64,000 nucleotides of DNA from Cryptomeria japonica (taxonomy: Eukaryota > Streptophyta > Pinopsida > Cupressales > Cupressaceae), in the NCBI RefSeq assembly GCF_030272615.1, contig NC_081413.1, positions 604,686,709 through 604,750,708 on the forward strand, in the 5' to 3' direction. Positions 48,870 through 61,161 of the stretch are shown here, piece by piece (position 1 is the first letter of the stretch; every line of letters begins with the position of its first letter). Below the pieces are notes generated by a model, which saw only the letters and a list, made by a program, of their open reading frames with translations, ran no database searches and had not been told where the DNA came from. The position numbers and the translations under genes were made by a program.

Positions 48870-50804
48870 TGTTGGAAGTGGAGACACTCTGATAGGGGGG
48901 GGGTGAATCAGAGTGTAACAATTTTGATAAGAACTCCTTAAAACTTGACAATCTTGTTTAACAATAAGCACAGATGAATGACAGTGAAAATGTGAGTTGT
49001 AAATCTGAACAAATGAGACTTAACATCTTAAAACAACACTATTATCAAAGCAAGTAAAACAGATCATTAAAAAATAAGAACAGATGAAAAATCTTGATTT
49101 ATGCTTTTCAGAAAACAGGATGTTTTTGATTCTTTTACAAAACATAAAACAGCTAGAAATGAATTGCAAAGATTGCATCACATAAATTCAAACAAAGCTG
49201 AGTACGAAGTAAAAAGAGCAAAAGACATGAAGTATCAGAGCGTTAACTAGTAAGACAAACTGAGACAAGATTGGGCACATAACACCATAATTTTCATGAG
49301 TGGAAAACCCTCTTGGCATCGAAAAACCACTCGGTAAAAGATTCCTTATATTATTTCAAAGAGCACCAACTCAGTACACAAAATTTAGAAGCCATAAAGC
49401 CTCAAGGAGCACCAACCCCTCTGTCTTATCCAAATAAAAAAAATCCAACTCAAGCTACAATCACTGGTAGCTTTATGATTGCACTTAGTTCTGCAGTCAC
49501 AAAACTATCAATGATTGGAGCGAGTATAATATATCAATCTGTGCAAATGGTTCTCACTAAATAATTTTGCAACAATATTCTTCATCTCTCTGTATAGCAG
49601 ATAGAGAATGATAACATTCTTTAAAGATTAAACACTATCAGAGAGAAAAACTCAATCTCTGAACAACAAAGATAATTCCAACCATTGTAGCCACATGTAC
49701 TCTGCAACAAAATAGAGTAATAATCTAGAACCTTCGACAATCAAAAAAATGTCTGATAATATTTTGTTCTACACATAGCACTCTGTTTTCTTTTTCAAAC
49801 CTCTCTGTTTTCTCTCTCTTTCACACTCACACCAAAAAATGTATTTCAATATATTCCTTTTCAACTGTTCTCTAGATTGTCTCCAATTATAACCCACGTA
49901 TAGGGTTACCAAACCCTCACTTGGATTTGATTTGCAAACTGAAAAATAACCACTTAACTGTGCAACCAAAAAAAAAAAACTGAAAGACAATATTATTTTC
50001 TCTGTTTTGATCTTTTCAAAGAAGTAAATAACGTAAAATTCTTGAATTTACCAAATCTGAAAAACAAAATAGAAAACAACTAAACCCTTTTTCATTATTT
50101 CCATTTCTCATGGCTAAAACCCCAGATTCGAAATACCAGATTCTTTATGTGCAGTTGAACAAAAATGTTACCTGTAATACGCAACCTTATTGATAACTGA
50201 AAGGGAAAAATTGACCAGAAAAACATTGAGCTCATTGTTTAGTCCACCCTTGCATCATCCTTCCCAACAAAAGAAACTAACTCAAGCTCCTTTGCTACAG
50301 CGGCTACATCTCTCATGGCGGCTAGGGTTAGTAATGGACTTCATCCGAAACATAAGCTTTGTTCAAACGAAACAAAGCGATGCTCCAAAAGCTTTTGATT
50401 TATGTCAGTCGCATAAGAGAACAATATATTCCAAGAATATGCTGCTAGTCCGTAAGAGCATTAATCACCATATTAACCAAAGTTATGATTCATTTTAAAT
50501 GCCAAGTCAACTTTATTCAATGTATCCGTGTCACCAATCTGGCCTGTGATAAAGACTTTCACAATAAAATATGACCACATGCTTATATCAATGAACTTGC
50601 CTTTATAAAAATTAGATTATAAAACATCTCAAGATATGATACTCAGGCAACAAGACTATTGAGATACACGATGTACTTGAAAGTGAATATATCCAAGTGT
50701 GTGACAACAACTCACTAGGTGTCAAACCAAATCATGTCAGTATTCTTGATTAAGATGCAGATTCCCTTTTTTTTGTCATCGAGGACAAATATGAAAGAGC
50801 AACA
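48870..50804 (-). repeat. Copia C 3' LTR (left in window)
   Basis: Bounded by the duplication on the left and the polypurine tract on the right. Carries the terminal hairpin ACACTCTGA/TCAGAGTGT around a G-run (48884-48892 and 48908-48916 on the plus strand) and the conserved LTR block at about 49278-49334. The 100-residue plus-strand open frame at 50190-50498 is duplicated in the other LTR and is not a gene. Confidence 0.97.
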
Positions 50805-50816
50805 AACTCCCCCTTT
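50804..50816 (-). promoter_or_regulatory. Copia C polypurine tract
   Basis: The minus strand reads AAAGGGGGAGTT immediately before the 3' LTR. Similar purine runs on the minus strand lie at 51449-51463 and 51512-51522. Confidence 0.85.
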
Positions 50817-51288
50817 GTCCTTGATGGCAAAAAAAATTAAAAAGAAAAAAAAACAACCAAGCCATCATTGATCATGAAGTATGCTGTCAAGAGTCAGGCT
50901 GAGTGATCAAAACCAAATTCCAAGAATCATAATAACATCACTAATGAAATAGATAATAACTGTCAAGAAACAAACTGCCTGCCCATGTATAAATATCACT
51001 GAAACTTGCCATATGCAATCCTGTAATAAATACAAAACACTTTGAAACCTGTAATATGCAATTCTGTAATAAAAAGAGTGAATACCATCAGAATGTTGTT
51101 GAAGAAGAAATGAACTCCCAAAAATGAATACCAGACTGTTCATGTGTATCAATAATACCAATCTAATTTGTATCAAACAAGAATACCAAACTGTAATACC
51201 AAACTGTTCATGTACCAATAAAACCAATCTGATCTGAATCGAACAATAAAACCAAACTGTCAAGGAAAAGTAGTCATCAATAAAAAGA

Positions 51289-51440
51289 AACCACTAAATG
51301 CCACTGCCACTATAATACCAAAATGCCACTGAATGCCACTGCCACTGTAATACTAAATGAAATGCCACTAAATGAAATGCCATTGCCACTGTAATACCAA
51401 AATGCCACTAAATGCCACTGCCACTGTAATACCAAAAATG
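51289..51440. repeat. Short tandem repeats of AATGCCACT/GCCACTGTAATACC
   Basis: About 150 bases built from AATGCCAC(T/C)(A/G) and GCCACTGTAATACCAAA words in irregular order, in the non-coding stretch between the RNase H end and the polypurine tract of Copia C. Weaker repeats (CTGTAATA, ACCAATCT) extend left to about 51000. Confidence 0.85.
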
Positions 51441-51583
51441 AAATTATCTCCCCCTTTTTTTTGTCACAAGGACAAAGGGGAAAGCAATAGATTGCTTCTT
51501 GTGAAGAGCAAAGCTCCCCCTCAAATCATGCATTAGGTGAAGACAAGAGCAGATTGAGAAAGCACTCCCAATCTATCCCTTAA

Positions 51584-54500
51584 TCACTCAAAAACTTCCT
51601 TAGACAAAGCTTTTGTAAAAATATTAGCCACTTGTGCCTGGGAAGGTACATATAAAACTTGAAATTCATTAGCCAACACTTGTTCTCGCAGAAACAGTAA
51701 TTTAATAGCAACATGTTTAGTGCAAGAGTGCATCACAGGATTCTTGGAAAGACTAATGGCACTAGTATTATCATAGAAGATAGAGATAGGCTTGTCAACT
51801 ATAATACCCATATCAGCAAGTTGATGAGACATCCAGATTAACTGCGTACAACAATTTGTTGCTGCAATATATTCAGATTCTGCAGTTGATAAAGTGACAC
51901 ATTCTTTCTTTTTGCTATGCCAGGCAACAAGGCGATCCCCTAAGAAGAAAGCTACACCACTGGTGCTTTTTCTATCATCTATACAACCAGCCCAGTCAGC
52001 ATCTGTAAAACCAACAAGAGTGAAATCATTATTTCGTGAATACCACAAGCCATAGTCTAAAGTACCTTGAATATACTTGAAAATCCTTTTCATAGCAATC
52101 AAATGAGATTGTTTGGGGGCAGACTGAAAACGTGAAACCAAACAAACTGCATGCATCAAATGAGGCCTAGATGTAGTCAAATAAAGTAGGCTGCCAACCA
52201 TTGATCTATACTCAGTTTGATTTACCTCAAGAGAGTCATCTGACTTGGTCAATTTATAGCCAGTCTCCATTGGAGTACTAACAGGTTTGCAATCTGTCAT
52301 ATTGAACTTTTAAGGCATCTCTTTTGCATATTTGGTTTGTGAAAGAAAAATGCCTTGTTCAAGCTGCATTACTTGAAGACCAAGAAAGAAAGTTAATTCA
52401 CCCAACATGGACATTTCAAATTCAGATTCCATGAGTTTTGAAAACTTTTTGGATACGGCATCATTATTGCAGCCAAAAATAATATCATCCACATATACTT
52501 CAACAACTAAAATATCATTACCTTCAACTTTGACATACAGGTTACTGTCAACTCCACCTCTAGTATATCCGTTTGTTGTAAGATGTGCATCTAACCTGGA
52601 GTACCAAGCTCTTGGAGCTTGTTTAAGTCCATAAAGAGCCTTTTTCAACTTGTATACATAATCAGGTTTATCTGTAGAGACAAACCCTTCTGGCTGTTCC
52701 ATATATACCTCTTCATCAAGATAACCATTAAGGAATGTTGTTTTAACATCCATTTGATAAACTTTAAAGTTTTTATAACATGAGTATGCCAGAAATATTC
52801 GTATTGACTCTAGCCTAGCAACAAGTGCAAATGTTTCACCAAAATCTACACCTTCTTGCTGTGCATAGCCTTTACACACAAAGCGAGCTTTATTCCTAAC
52901 AACTTTACCAGATTCATCAAGTTTATTTCTGAAAATCCATTTACCCCCTATAACATTTTTATCATCTGGTCTAGGCACAAGTTCCCAGGTTTTACTCTTC
53001 TCTATTTGACTGATTTCATCTTGCATTGCATACAGCCAACAATCATCAACAAGAGCTTCAGAAATAGACTTAGGTTCAAAATTAGTTACCAGACAGTAAT
53101 GCTCAACCATTTGAGCTTGTTCACTAGTTTTTGCTCTTCTCCTCGTCAAGATTCCTGCATCCATTTCACCAATAATCTGACTTTGAGGATGTCTTTTAGT
53201 AATGATTCTAGAGGGTGTATGTAAAGGAATTTCTGTTTTAGGACTTGGTGGAGGACTCTTTTCATTTGTAATTTCTGCTTCAGCAGATTTAGGAACTTGT
53301 TCTAGTCTTATTGAAATATCCTCTAGAACATCCTGCATACCATCACTTAGAAGAAATTGCTCATCAAATATTACATTAACAGTTTCAACAATCTTGTTCA
53401 ATCTATTATTGAAACATCTATAAGCTTTGCTATGAGTAGAGTATCCAAGAAAGATACCCTCATCAGTCTTAGCATCAAAACTGCCTAGATTTTCTTCATC
53501 TCTTTTTATATAACATTTGCAACAAAAATTTTGAAGTATTTAATTGAAGCAGCTTTACCATACCAGAGTTCATAAGGAGTAAAGGTGGATTTTACCCTGA
53601 TTTGCACACGATTCAGAATGTAAACTGCTATGTGAACAGCTTCTTTCCAATATCTGTTTGGCAAATTTGCTTCATTCAGCATTGTGTGAGCCATCTCTTT
53701 GACTGTTCTATTTTTTCTTTCAACCACCCCATTCTGTTGAGGTGTTCGGGTAGCAGCATATTGTCTTTTAATACCATGTTTCTCACAATAATCTATAAAC
53801 TCTTGTGATGTAAACTCACCACCTTTGTCTGATCTTAAACATTTGAGCTTTAAATCAGTTTCACGTTCTACCATTTTCCTGAAAATTTTAAACTTGTCAA
53901 ATGCTTCAGATTTATGTTTGAGAAAAGTAACCCATACCATTCTTGTATAATCATCCACAAAAAGCATGAAGTATTTTTCACCGTTGATGGATTGTGTCCT
54001 AGTTGGACCACATAAATCTATGTGAACAAGTTGTAACGGTCTAATAGAAGAGTGTTCTTTAGATTTAAAAGATGTTTTTGTTTGTTTACCTTTAAGACAC
54101 TCTTTGCACACAGAGTTTGTTAGTTTACTCAAGATGGGTAAGCCTCTGACATTCTGATTCTTGCTGATTCAAACTAGATTATCAAAGTTCACATGTCCCA
54201 AGCGTTTGTGCCATAACCAATTTTCCTCAACTTGACCCATAAGACACATGCCTTCGTTGATTTCATAGTTTGTGGAGTCAAGCAGGTTGTAAACATTGCC
54301 AATTGTTCTCAAACCAGCAGCTACAATTTTACCAGACTTAGTTTTTATAGTACAACCATGAGAAGTAAAGGACACATTATAACCACTATCACAAATCTGA
54401 CTAACACTTAGTAGGTTGTGTTTCAATCCTTCAACAAAATACACATCATGTATTGAAGTATCATCATTCAATAATAATGTACCCTTACCTTTGACGAAGG

Positions 54501-56309
54501 CTCCTGAATTATCACCAAATCTTACAAAACCTCCATCAAAGTCTTCAAAGTGAATAAATTTATTTTTGTCTCCTGTCATATGGTGTGAATAGCCACTGTC
54601 CAACACCCATAGTGACTTCTTACTTGAAAGGAATGCAGTTTGCACTATCATAGACTGTTCAGTACTAGGGACAAACTTTGGTTTCCACACCTTATGAATG
54701 TTTGCCTTTGATTTGCATTGAGAAGAAGTATGTCCAAAGGTGTTACACTTAATGCACTTCACAGTGTTTGAAAAGCCATAGGCTTGATTGAGTCCAAACA
54801 TAGGAGTTCTATGTTGTAAAAATCTGCAAGTGTTAACCTTAAGGCCAAACTTGTTGCAGTAAAAACAGTAACCATGAAAGAATCCAAACCTAAAAGGTGT
54901 CATTCTGTTGTAAGCCTGAAATTGGTTTCTATTTGTAGGTTTAGTAATTTGTTTTGATGATTTAGCACTCTCAAAACCTACACCTGTCATATTCTTGCAT
55001 TGTTTTTGTTTGCTTAAGATTTCATTTAAATGCAAGGTACTTTAATACTACTCAATCTGCTTATGCAAAGAATTAGTTTGTTGTTCCAAAGTGTTAACTT
55101 TCAACTCACCATCAACAAGTAAGACTTTTAGATCTTCTACTGTTTGCTTTGAATCTTTTAATTCAATTTGTTAAATTTGATTTTCACTTTCATGAGAGAC
55201 TACAAGCTTCTTTAGTCTTTTGATTTCCTTAAGAGCACAAAGCAACTCTCCTTCAAGATCAATTTCACCTTGATCTAAGTCATCAGATTTATCTTCTGAT
55301 ATGTTAATTATATCTTTCTTTGAGGAAGTTTCTATTTCAGCCATAAACAAAGTTTCATCACCTTCACAAGGTGAGTCATCTGAATCATTTTCAGAATCTT
55401 CTTTTATAAAAAGACTCTTCTTTTTCTGAAAAGGATTGAATTTCTTTTTAGAGTTCCATTTTTTCTTTCTGAAAACTTTTTCTGATTTTTCTTCTTCACT
55501 GTTTTGATCACTCAGGGGACATTGAGCAGCAAAGTGTCCAGCTTTGCCACAATTAAAGCATTTGAAGGGTAATTTTCCCTTATATTTTTTTTTAACTTTC
55601 TAACTAATAGGGCTTCTATAGCATCTGAAAGTTCAGACTCGCTATCTAGTTCCTCCTTCTTTTCTACTTTAAAAGCAGTTTCTTTAGAATTAGAAGGATT
55701 ACTACCTATCCTCATTTCATAAGCTGTAAGTATGCTTTGAAGGCTGTCAAGAGACATAGTAGAAAAACTTTTCTTTTCTTCTAAAGTTGACACCTTAGTT
55801 TCAAATTTAGGTAGTAAAGTTCTAATAACCTTTCTGACAACATCTTTTTCATCAACATTTTCACCAAGACCCCTTCTTGAATTCACAACTTCATCAATTT
55901 TAAGAAAATAATTCGCAATAGTCTCATCTTCTTTCATTCTCAATGACTCAAACTGATTCTTGAGTGTGAGAATTTTAGATTCTTTGACCTTTGCATCACC
56001 TTGATAAATAGTTTCAAGCTTACTCCATATTTCATTAGCAGATGCACAATGCATAACTTTAACAAACACATCCTTGGTGAGACCACATAAGAGAGCATGC
56101 TTAGCTCTAGCATTTAACTCATATTGAGTTTTAGCATCAGGTTCTGAAGGAATAGAAGTAGGAACAACATATTTTGTGGTAAAAATGTTCCACACATTTA
56201 CATCAACAGAGATCAAGTATGTTTCCATCCTGATCTTCCAAAACACATAATCTGTGCCATCAAAGAGGGGTGCTCTTGATAGAGAAGCACCTTCTTGAGA
56301 ATGAGCCAT
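51584..56309 (-). pseudogene. Copia C gag-pol polyprotein, lightly damaged
   Basis: Start at 56309 (MAHSQEGASLSRAPLFDGTD), the first ATG after the primer site. Gag runs to about 55590, where a frame change at an A/T homopolymer precedes the zinc knuckle CFNCGKAGHFAAQC (about 55510-55560). A charged, Leu-rich stretch (55480-55060) with one stop may form a coiled coil. Two more Cys motifs follow: CFYCNKFGLKVNTC (His replaced by Leu) and CIKCNTFGHTSSQC. Protease LDSGYSHHMTG is at about 54590. Integrase has WLWHKRLGH, LVHIDLCGP, RSDKGGEFTSQEF and TPQQNGVVERKNR (54230-53690). Reverse transcriptase has an intact YVDDIIFGC box (about 52495-52470). RNase H (DADWAGCIDDRKSTSG, STAESEYIAA) ends at 51584. 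Breaks: near 55590, about 55170, 55045, 54165, 53518 and a TAA at about 52308. Confidence 0.92.
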
Positions 56310-56370
56310 AAAAAAAACTTCCAAAAGACCAGGAACAATCCCTAGGACAGAACTATATGAGGGACCCAAC

Positions 56371-56382
56371 GCTCTGATACCA
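56371..56382 (-). promoter_or_regulatory. Copia C primer binding site
   Basis: The minus strand reads TGGTATCAGAGC, two bases after the 5' LTR, a perfect initiator methionine tRNA site. Confidence 0.95.
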
Positions 56383-56384
56383 CT

Positions 56385-58322
56385 TGTTGGACGTGGAGAC
56401 ACTCTGAGAGGGGGGGGGGGGTGAATCAGAGTGTAACAATTTTGATAAGAACTCCTTAAAACTTGACAATCTTGTTTAACAATAAGCACAGATGAATGAC
56501 AGTGAAAATGTGAGTTGTAAATCTGAACAAATGAGACTTAACATCTTAAAACAACACTGTTATCGAAGCAAGTAAAACAGATCATTCAAAAATAAGAACA
56601 GATAAAAAATCTTGATTTATGCTTTTCAGAAAACAGGATGTTTTTGATTCTTTTACAAAACATAAAATAGCTAGAAATGAATTGCAAAGATTGCATCACA
56701 TAAATTCAAACAAAGCTGAGTATGAAGTAAAAAGAGCAAAAGACATGAAGTATCAGAGCGTTAACTAGTAAGACAAACTGAGACAAGATTGGGCACATAA
56801 CACCATAATTTTCATGAGTGGAAAACCCTCCTGGGGTAGAAAAAGCACTCGGTAAAAGATTCCTTATATTATTTCAAAGAGCACCAACTTAGTACACAAA
56901 ATTTAGAAGCCATAAAGCCTCAAGGAGCACCAACCCCTCTGTCTTATCCAAATAAAAAAAATCCAACTCAAGCTACAGTCACTGGTAGCTTTATGATTGC
57001 ACTTAGTTCTGCAGTCACAAAACTATCAATGACTGGAGCGAGTATAACATATCAATCTGTGCAAATGGTTCTCACTAAATAATTTTGCAACAATATTCTT
57101 CATGTCTCTATATAGCAGATAGAGAATGATAACATTCTTTAAAGATTAAGCACTATCAGAGAGAAAAACTCAATCTCTGAACAACAAAGATAATTCCAAC
57201 CACTGTAGCCACATGTACTCTGCAACAAAACAGAGTAATAATCTAGAACCTTCGACAATCAAAAAAATGTCTGATAATATTTTGTTCTACACATAGCACT
57301 CTGTTTTCTTTTTCAAACCTCTCTGTTTTCTCCCTCTTTCACACTCACACCAAAAAATGTATTTCAATATATTCCTTTTAAACTGTTCTCCAGATTGTCT
57401 TCAAGAATAACCCACGTATAGGGTTACCAAACCCTCACTTAGATTTGATTTGCAAACTGAAAAATAACCACTTAACTGTGCAACAAAAAAGAACAAAACT
57501 GAAAGACAATATTATTGTCTCTGTTTTGATCTTTTCAAAGAAGTAAATAACGTAAAATTCTTGAATTTCCCAAATCTGAAAAACAAAATAGAAACAACTA
57601 AACCCTTTTTCATTATTTCTATTTCTCATGGCTGAAACCCCACATTCGAAATACCAGATTCTTTATGTGCAGTTGAACAAAAATGTTACCTGTAATACGC
57701 AACCTTATTGATAACTGAAAGGGAAAAACTGACCAGAAAAACATTGAGCTCATTGTTTAGTCCACCCTTGCATCATCCTTCCCAACAAAAGAAACTAACT
57801 CGAGCTCCTTTGCTGCAGCGGCTACATCTCTCATGGCGGCTAGGGTTAGTAACAGACTTCATCCGAAACATAAACTTTGTTCAAACGAAACAAAGCGATG
57901 CTCCAAAAGCTTTTGATTTATGTCGATCGCATAAGAGAACAATATATTCCAAGAATATGCTGCTAGTCCGTAAGAGCATTAATCACCATATTAACCAAAG
58001 TTATGATTCATTTTAAATGCCAAGTCAACTTTATTCAATGTATCCGTGTCACCAATCTGACCTGTGATAATGACTTTCACAATAAAATATGACCACATGC
58101 TTATATCAACGAACTTGCCTTTATAAAAATTAGATTATAAAACATCTCAAGATATGATACTCAGGCAACAAGACTATTGAGATACACATGTACTTGAAAG
58201 TGAATATATCCAAGTGTGTGACAACAACTCACCAGGTGTCAAACCAAATCATGTCAGTATTCTTGACTAAGATGCAGATTCCCTTTTTTTTGGTCATCGA
58301 GGACAAATATCAAAGACCAACA
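56385..58322 (-). repeat. Copia C 5' LTR (right in window)
   Basis: 1938 bases, collinear with 48870-50804. The hairpin arms are at 56399-56407 and 56426-56434 around a longer G-run. The conserved block lies at about 56795-56852. The element promoter would read leftward, antisense to laccase exons 1-3a. Confidence 0.97.
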
Positions 58323-58327
58323 GAAGG
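58323..58327 (+). repeat. Target site duplication of Copia C, right copy
   Basis: GAAGG, directly after the LTR terminus ...CAACA. Confidence 0.95.
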
Positions 58328-58455
58328 AACGTTGTGGTGGCATGCCCATGTGTCATGGCTCCGTGCAACAGTTCATGGAACAATGGTCATCCTTCCAAAG
58401 AAGGGCTGCTCTTATCCGTTTACCCACCCACATGCTGAGTTTCCTCTAGTGCTAG
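58328..58455 (+). pseudogene. Laccase exon 3, 3' part
   Basis: Encodes [20 protein letters not shown], then [20 protein letters not shown] and [11 protein letters not shown] holds two of the His ligands of the trinuclear copper site. Open to the donor GTAATGG at 58456. Confidence 0.97.
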
Positions 58456-58484
58456 GTAATGGAAATTAGAACCTTATAAAAACA

Positions 58485-58865
58485 TATATATATTGATAAA
58501 ATTTGCTTAGATATCTCTCTTAATCATTCTTAATATTGATTCAGAAGCTGTCAAACTAGTTATATAAAATCATTAGATTTTTTGTTCTCTCGTACATTAC
58601 GTATTCTGTGGATTGGGCAATAAAGTAGAAGTACAATTTGGATTATGCTCTGAAGCAAACAGCCTTTGCAGGAAAGTGAACCACCATGACAAATTATTTT
58701 CACAAAATATTAAAACAATTAAGATATCATATTTATTGATCAACTTCGCTTAAATGAGTCTCTTAATCATTCTTCAGCTATTAGGATTCATGAATTTGTC
58801 AGACTAGTTACAGAGAAAGATTAGAAGTACACTTTGGATTATGCTGCAGAAAAGTGAAGCACAAC
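58485..58865. repeat. Imperfect tandem duplication in laccase intron 3
   Basis: Two units beginning about 58490 and 58733 share TCTCTTAATCATTCTT, GTCA(A/G)ACTAGTTA, AGAAGTACA(A/C)TTTGGATT and GAAAGTGAA/GAAAAGTGAA followed by CAC. The second unit is shorter. Confidence 0.75.
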
Positions 58866-59539
58866 GAGGCCAAGTTTTAACTAGCAGTTGAATCTTTCTT
58901 TTTAGCTATCTTTTTGATGAAAATAGTTTTATAGTAGAATCTGACAATACTTTACTTTAAGTTTCAGAGAAGAATCTACATATTGTTTAATTTACTTTTC
59001 AACTTTCACAAGAAAATCGGTAAAATTGAACATGTGAAAGAGGTCTTTATAATTTCTCTTTGTTTCCCTAAATGTATAATTTGAGGAGAAAAAGAACAGG
59101 TGCAGATTTGAATAGCTAACGTGGTAGTGGTAAGTATAATTTAACTCATTGGCTAAACCCATTTATTATATGTTTTATTAGCTAGTCTCATCTTTTAAAA
59201 ATTGTTAAATTATATTTAAATTTGAGTATTGGAGTAAAGTTTTTTTATTTTTTCTCAATGTTTTCTATGAAAGATTTTATATCATGCATTTAGTTTTTAA
59301 TTGAGGAGCACCAATATTTAGACTGATATTTTTTAAGCTAAGAGCTAAGGATTGAGAGGTATCCATTCCACCAAATTCATTTGAGAAATGATTCCAATCT
59401 CATCCTTAATGATTGCAGAGTCTTGCACTTATCTTTTGTGGGCTGATTTAGAACTATTCAACTTCACCTATAGATCAAATAGCAATTGAATTTATTTAAA
59501 ATATATATCTTATAAAAGTTAAATTTTAAGTTAGACTTG

Positions 59540-59665
59540 TACAACTTGAATTGGCCTAGTGGTGGAAAATTTGTGCACTTGAATGAGAGGTCATAAGTTC
59601 AAATCTCGTAAAAGGGTAGGGCATGTACACCTTATTGATTTCAGCTTAGTACTTTCTATTAAAAT
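59540..59665 (+). mobile_element. tRNA-derived SINE
   Basis: TGGCCTAGTGG at 59552-59562 fits the RNA polymerase III A box and GTTCAAATC at 59597-59605 the B box, about 35 bases apart as in tRNA-headed SINEs. Sequence around them (TGTGCACTTGAATGAGAGG) is typical of plant SINE heads. No intact tRNA fold is evident, and the ends and target duplication were not resolved. Confidence 0.6.
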
Positions 59666-61032
59666 ATTTCTAAAATACAAGGATTATTTTTATGTTATAC
59701 TATATCTCTCTTCTGCTAATTATAATTGTGAAATGTATATATCAATATTAATTTTAATTTAGTTTTATATTCATTTTGACAGAATTTGTTCTTATAACTA
59801 TCAATATATGAGATTGTGTAGAGTTACCCTTATTTCCTAATCCTTCGCTCTTCACCTTATACACATTATCATGAATTCATCCTCATCTAATATATTTTCA
59901 TTCATATTTACTTACATACTACATTTAATATATCCTAAGACTTTATTTTCTATACCAAAATTTCTCTTCCCTAATCTTAGATCCATTGGATTGATCCCAA
60001 ACCTATAAAATTATCCATTGATCTTTAAAAATTTATCCTCAAATTCAGCTAACTCCTATCCATTTTATTCCTAGTATGAGCTAACTTAGGACATATTTTG
60101 TAAAATTATTACTATATAGTGGTATTTAAAAACATTCATTATATGCTAGTTCAAACCACAGTAATATAAAAAAAATATTAAACAGTGTTTTGGATATGTG
60201 AAAAACTTATTAAAGGATCACATTGTTTGGTGTGTTAAAAGTAACATCATCACTTCAATATCATCATCTAGAACATTTGCATATTTGTTTACTATCTTTC
60301 AATTTGAGCACAATTGAAAAGTCGATATCTCATGCGATTGACCTAAGAAATTTTTTTCAATGTGATTTGACTTCTATAAGATATTTTAAATGTTGTCAAT
60401 CCTTAATAACTTGTAGGAAGTAGAGATTTTAATGAATGTGAGAACAAGAGTTTACAATCAGCTAGATTAGATCCATGAGCTAAAATATAGATCTACAATT
60501 GTCAAACTAATCCAAATTCTCAAATTCAATCTAAAGATAACAAAAATTCAATATAAAATTGTAATTCTTATTTTTCTATACCAAAACAATTTAAATCTAT
60601 GCATTATAAAAATTATTCATCTCCAACATTCTCAAAACTAATTAGCTTCAACATTCTCTTACAATATTTAATAATAATAGTTTTCAGATATGTTGTGTTG
60701 CCGTTAAAACACTTCATTGATGAAGCCGCCACCAAGGTTCAAAGCTACAACCCTACTTTAAGAAAGTATTTTCTTATTTTTTATTCTCATAAATTTACAT
60801 TTAATAGATAACACATTTAATATTTTATCTAGTGGAATCTGTTCATATATAACGTTAACTTCAGATTTTATATTAAAATAACAATTCTATATTGAAATCT
60901 TAGAGAATATTTCTATATCTAATGATTCATAGTTTTCCATATATTAGACGTATCCTCTGTGAGTTCACATTGGATGGTCATTGCATTTCGGAGTGGCTCT
61001 AACTGCTTGGAGAAAAACGAAAAATTGAACAG

Positions 61033-61161
61033 GGGAGTGGTGGAACAGGGATCCCATCGAAGTCGAAGAGGAAGCAAAACTGAGTGGAGGTGCGCCGAAA
61101 GTTTCAGACGCTTTCACTATAAATGGACAACCCCGAGACCTCTATTCCTGCTCAACTTCAG
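61033..61161 (+). pseudogene. Laccase exon 4
   Basis: 129 bases, the canonical size. Acceptor TTGAACAG, then [20 protein letters not shown] and [14 protein letters not shown], ending SCSTSG across the GTACTAG donor. Open. [14 protein letters not shown] is a strong laccase signature. Confidence 0.95.

Larger units (their letters stand above)
48870..58322 (-). mobile_element. Copia element C inserted antisense in laccase exon 3
   Basis: About 9.45 kb, TG...CA LTRs of 1935 and 1938 bases, minus-strand polyprotein, and a perfect GAAGG duplication. Size, long LTRs, an extended gag with extra zinc-binding and coiled-coil-like parts, and multiplied polypurine tracts resemble the Sirevirus group of Copia elements; I place it there tentatively. 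In about 260 bases compared directly the LTRs differ at about 8 sites, so it is the youngest of the three full elements. The polyprotein has only a few lesions. Confidence 0.97.
58456..61032 (+). other. Laccase intron 3, 2.58 kb
   Basis: GTAATGG donor, AACAG acceptor. It holds an imperfect tandem duplication (58485-58865) and a tRNA-derived SINE (about 59540-59665); the rest is AT-rich with no reading frame I would call. Several other introns of this gene are only 71-109 bases. Confidence 0.85.

Noticed and set aside
50190-50498. 102-codon plus-strand open frame, repeated at 57708-58016
   Set aside because: It lies wholly within both LTRs of Copia C and appears twice only because the LTRs are copies. 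No motif.
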